Source: Betaproteobacteria bacterium (lineage in GTDB: Bacteria; Pseudomonadota; Gammaproteobacteria; Burkholderiales; Burkholderiaceae_D). Taken from it: a stretch of DNA of 23,502 bases. The notes below the pieces were generated by a model. That model saw only the letters and a program-made list of their open reading frames with translations. It had not been told where the DNA came from and did not search any database. Each line of letters begins with the position of its first letter. Position 1 is the first letter of the stretch. The translations under genes and the position numbers were made by a program. The stretch spans positions 1 to 23,502 of the forward strand of contig JAATFN010000254.1 of the NCBI GenBank assembly GCA_015655165.1, read 5' to 3'. Below, in pieces: positions 22,350 through 23,502 of the stretch.

Positions 22350-23502
22350 ATGTCTTTAAACGCACTCGGGTTAAATCCTCCCCAGTTAGAAGCAGTCAAA
22401 TACATGAGTGGCCCATGTCTGGTATTAGCAGGTGCCGGATCTGGAAAAACACGGGTTATCACCCAGAAAATCGCCCATTTGATCGAACACTGCGGTTATG
22501 AAGCCAAACATATTGCAGCGTTGACCTTTACCAATAAGGCGGCACTAGAAATGCAGGAGCGGATTGCCAAACTGTTAAAAGACCCGAAACAGGCAAAACT
22601 GATCACGGTCTCTACGTTTCATTCGCTGGGCGTTAAAATTCTACGTCAGGAAGCACAGCATCTGGGATTGAAAGACAGGTTTTCCATCATGGACAGCGAT
22701 GACTGCTTCTCGCTCGTGCAAGACATGGCAGTAACGACTGACAAGCAACTGATTCGTCGTATCCAGACTGCTATTTCCTTATGGAAAAACGGTCTGATCG
22801 ATCCCGAGCTCGCGTTGAAAAATGCCGTCAATGAAGATGAAGCACAGGCCGCGCGCATCTACCGTAGTTACGTCGCCACATTGACCGCCTATCAGGCAGT
22901 CGACTTTGATGACTTGATTCGTCTGCCGGTAGAATTGTTCCGCAGTAACGAGGAAGTCCGGGATCGCTGGCAGCGACGTTTACGCTATTTATTGGTCGAC
23001 GAATATCAGGACACCAACACCTGTCAGTACGAACTCGTTAAATTACTGGTCACCGGTATTGGTAAAAAACCGATGTTTACTGCTGTAGGAGATGATGATC
23101 AGGCGATTTATGCCTGGCGTGGTGCAACAATCGAGAATCTGAAAACCCTGCAAGTTGATTTCCCTGATTTAAACATCATCAAACTCGAACAAAACTACCG
23201 TTCCAGTACGCGTATCCTTCAGGCGGCCAATGCAGTCATCAGTAATAATCCTAAACTGTTCGAGAAAGCCTTATGGTCCGAGCATGGTCTGGGAGACCCG
23301 ATTACCGTCACCGCTACTGAAGATGATGAACAGGAAGCCGAACACGTTGCAATGCATTTATCGGCACATCGTTTCGAGCGCCGCGCCAAATTTTCCGACT
23401 ACGCAATTTTATATCGTGGCAATCACCAGTCACGCATACTGGAAAAAGCATTGCGCCGCGAACGTATACCTTATGTGATGTCGGGTGGACAGAGCTATTT
23501 TG
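22350..23502 (+). CDS. rep: ATP-dependent DNA helicase Rep, 5' part
   Basis: Rep is a 3'-to-5' superfamily 1A helicase that helps replication forks past bound protein and restarts stalled forks. From the ATG at 22350 the frame stays open for 384 codons to the window edge, so about the last 40% is missing. Visible motifs are Walker A GAGSGKT (28-34), Ia TFTNKAALEM, Ib STFHSLG, II VDEYQDTNTCQYE, III GDDDQAIYAWRGA and IV LEQNYRSSTRIL. CGYEAKHIAALTFTNKAA and DYAILYRGNHQSRILEK read closer to Rep than to UvrD. No clear ribosome site precedes the start. Confidence 0.95.
   Translation, partial: MSLNALGLNPPQLEAVKYMSGPCLVLAGAGSGKTRVITQKIAHLIEHCGYEAKHIAALTFTNKAALEMQERIAKLLKDPKQAKLITVSTFHSLGVKILRQEAQHLGLKDRFSIMDSDDCFSLVQDMAVTTDKQLIRRIQTAISLWKNGLIDPELALKNAVNEDEAQAARIYRSYVATLTAYQAVDFDDLIRLPVELFRSNEEVRDRWQRRLRYLLVDEYQDTNTCQYELVKLLVTGIGKKPMFTAVGDDDQAIYAWRGATIENLKTLQVDFPDLNIIKLEQNYRSSTRILQAANAVISNNPKLFEKALWSEHGLGDPITVTATEDDEQEAEHVAMHLSAHRFERRAKFSDYAILYRGNHQSRILEKALRRERIPYVMSGGQSYF

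Noticed and set aside
1..23502. CRISPR arrays, tRNA genes, insertion sequences, long direct repeats
   Set aside because: I saw none by reading: no regularly spaced repeats, no cloverleaf with a CCA end, no transposase motifs or terminal inverted repeats.

Overview
This window reads as a chromosomal segment of a betaproteobacterium, most likely Burkholderiales and plausibly an Oxalobacteraceae relative of moderate G+C. The grounds are the birA-coaX-SPOR cluster with a VanZ-family gene beside it, the mprF-virJ (AcvB-type) pair, and a PepSY-DUF3649-DUF3325 iron-uptake accessory cassette. I see no tRNA, rRNA, CRISPR array, insertion sequence or phage structural gene. The placement is by family recognition only.

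Layout. 1-231 is the 3' end of a Fur-family regulator on +, meeting a minus-strand pyrimidine 5'-nucleotidase gene tail to tail. A small NAD(P)-binding oxidoreductase follows on -. From 4755 down to 1849 lies a tightly coupled minus-strand operon: an unreported 50-codon ORF, a PepSY membrane protein, DUF3649, and a DUF3325 protein with an extra C-terminal domain. Every junction is an ATGA overlap. A good promoter with a Fur-box-like palindrome stands upstream and a strong terminator downstream. argB (4967-5866, -) is next, then the minus-strand cluster birA-coaX-SPOR (8319 to 5965). On + are a VanZ-family membrane protein, an alpha/beta hydrolase and dacA (PBP5/6), closed by a perfect terminator at 11467-11499.

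On - are mprF and virJ, which overlap by ATGA. They encode a lysyl-phosphatidylglycerol synthase/flippase and a periplasmic AcvB/VirJ hydrolase of the type known to act on that lipid. A terminator-like hairpin sits immediately before the mprF start codon. The peroxide-defence operon ahpC-ahpF (18205 to 15981, -) follows, with a recognisable promoter, a possible OxyR site, an intercistronic hairpin and a strong terminator.

18476-21163 looks accessory. It holds an uncharacterised coiled-coil membrane protein, an AT-rich 417-base intergenic stretch with a possible small-RNA terminator, an orphan VirB1-like lytic transglycosylase without a visible signal peptide, and a small protein of a plasmid-associated family. 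The window ends with a single-domain asparaginase-like protein (+), a DUF1857/AtaL-like protein (-), and the 5' part of the helicase gene rep (+), cut by the window edge.

The themes are cell-envelope maintenance (dacA, mprF, virJ, VanZ, SPOR), cofactor and arginine biosynthesis (birA, coaX, argB), and iron and peroxide homeostasis (PepSY cassette, ahpCF). The least explained items are the 50-aa ORF with its Fur-type promoter, the DUF3325 fusion, the mprF leader hairpin and the VirB1-like/plasmid-protein islet.
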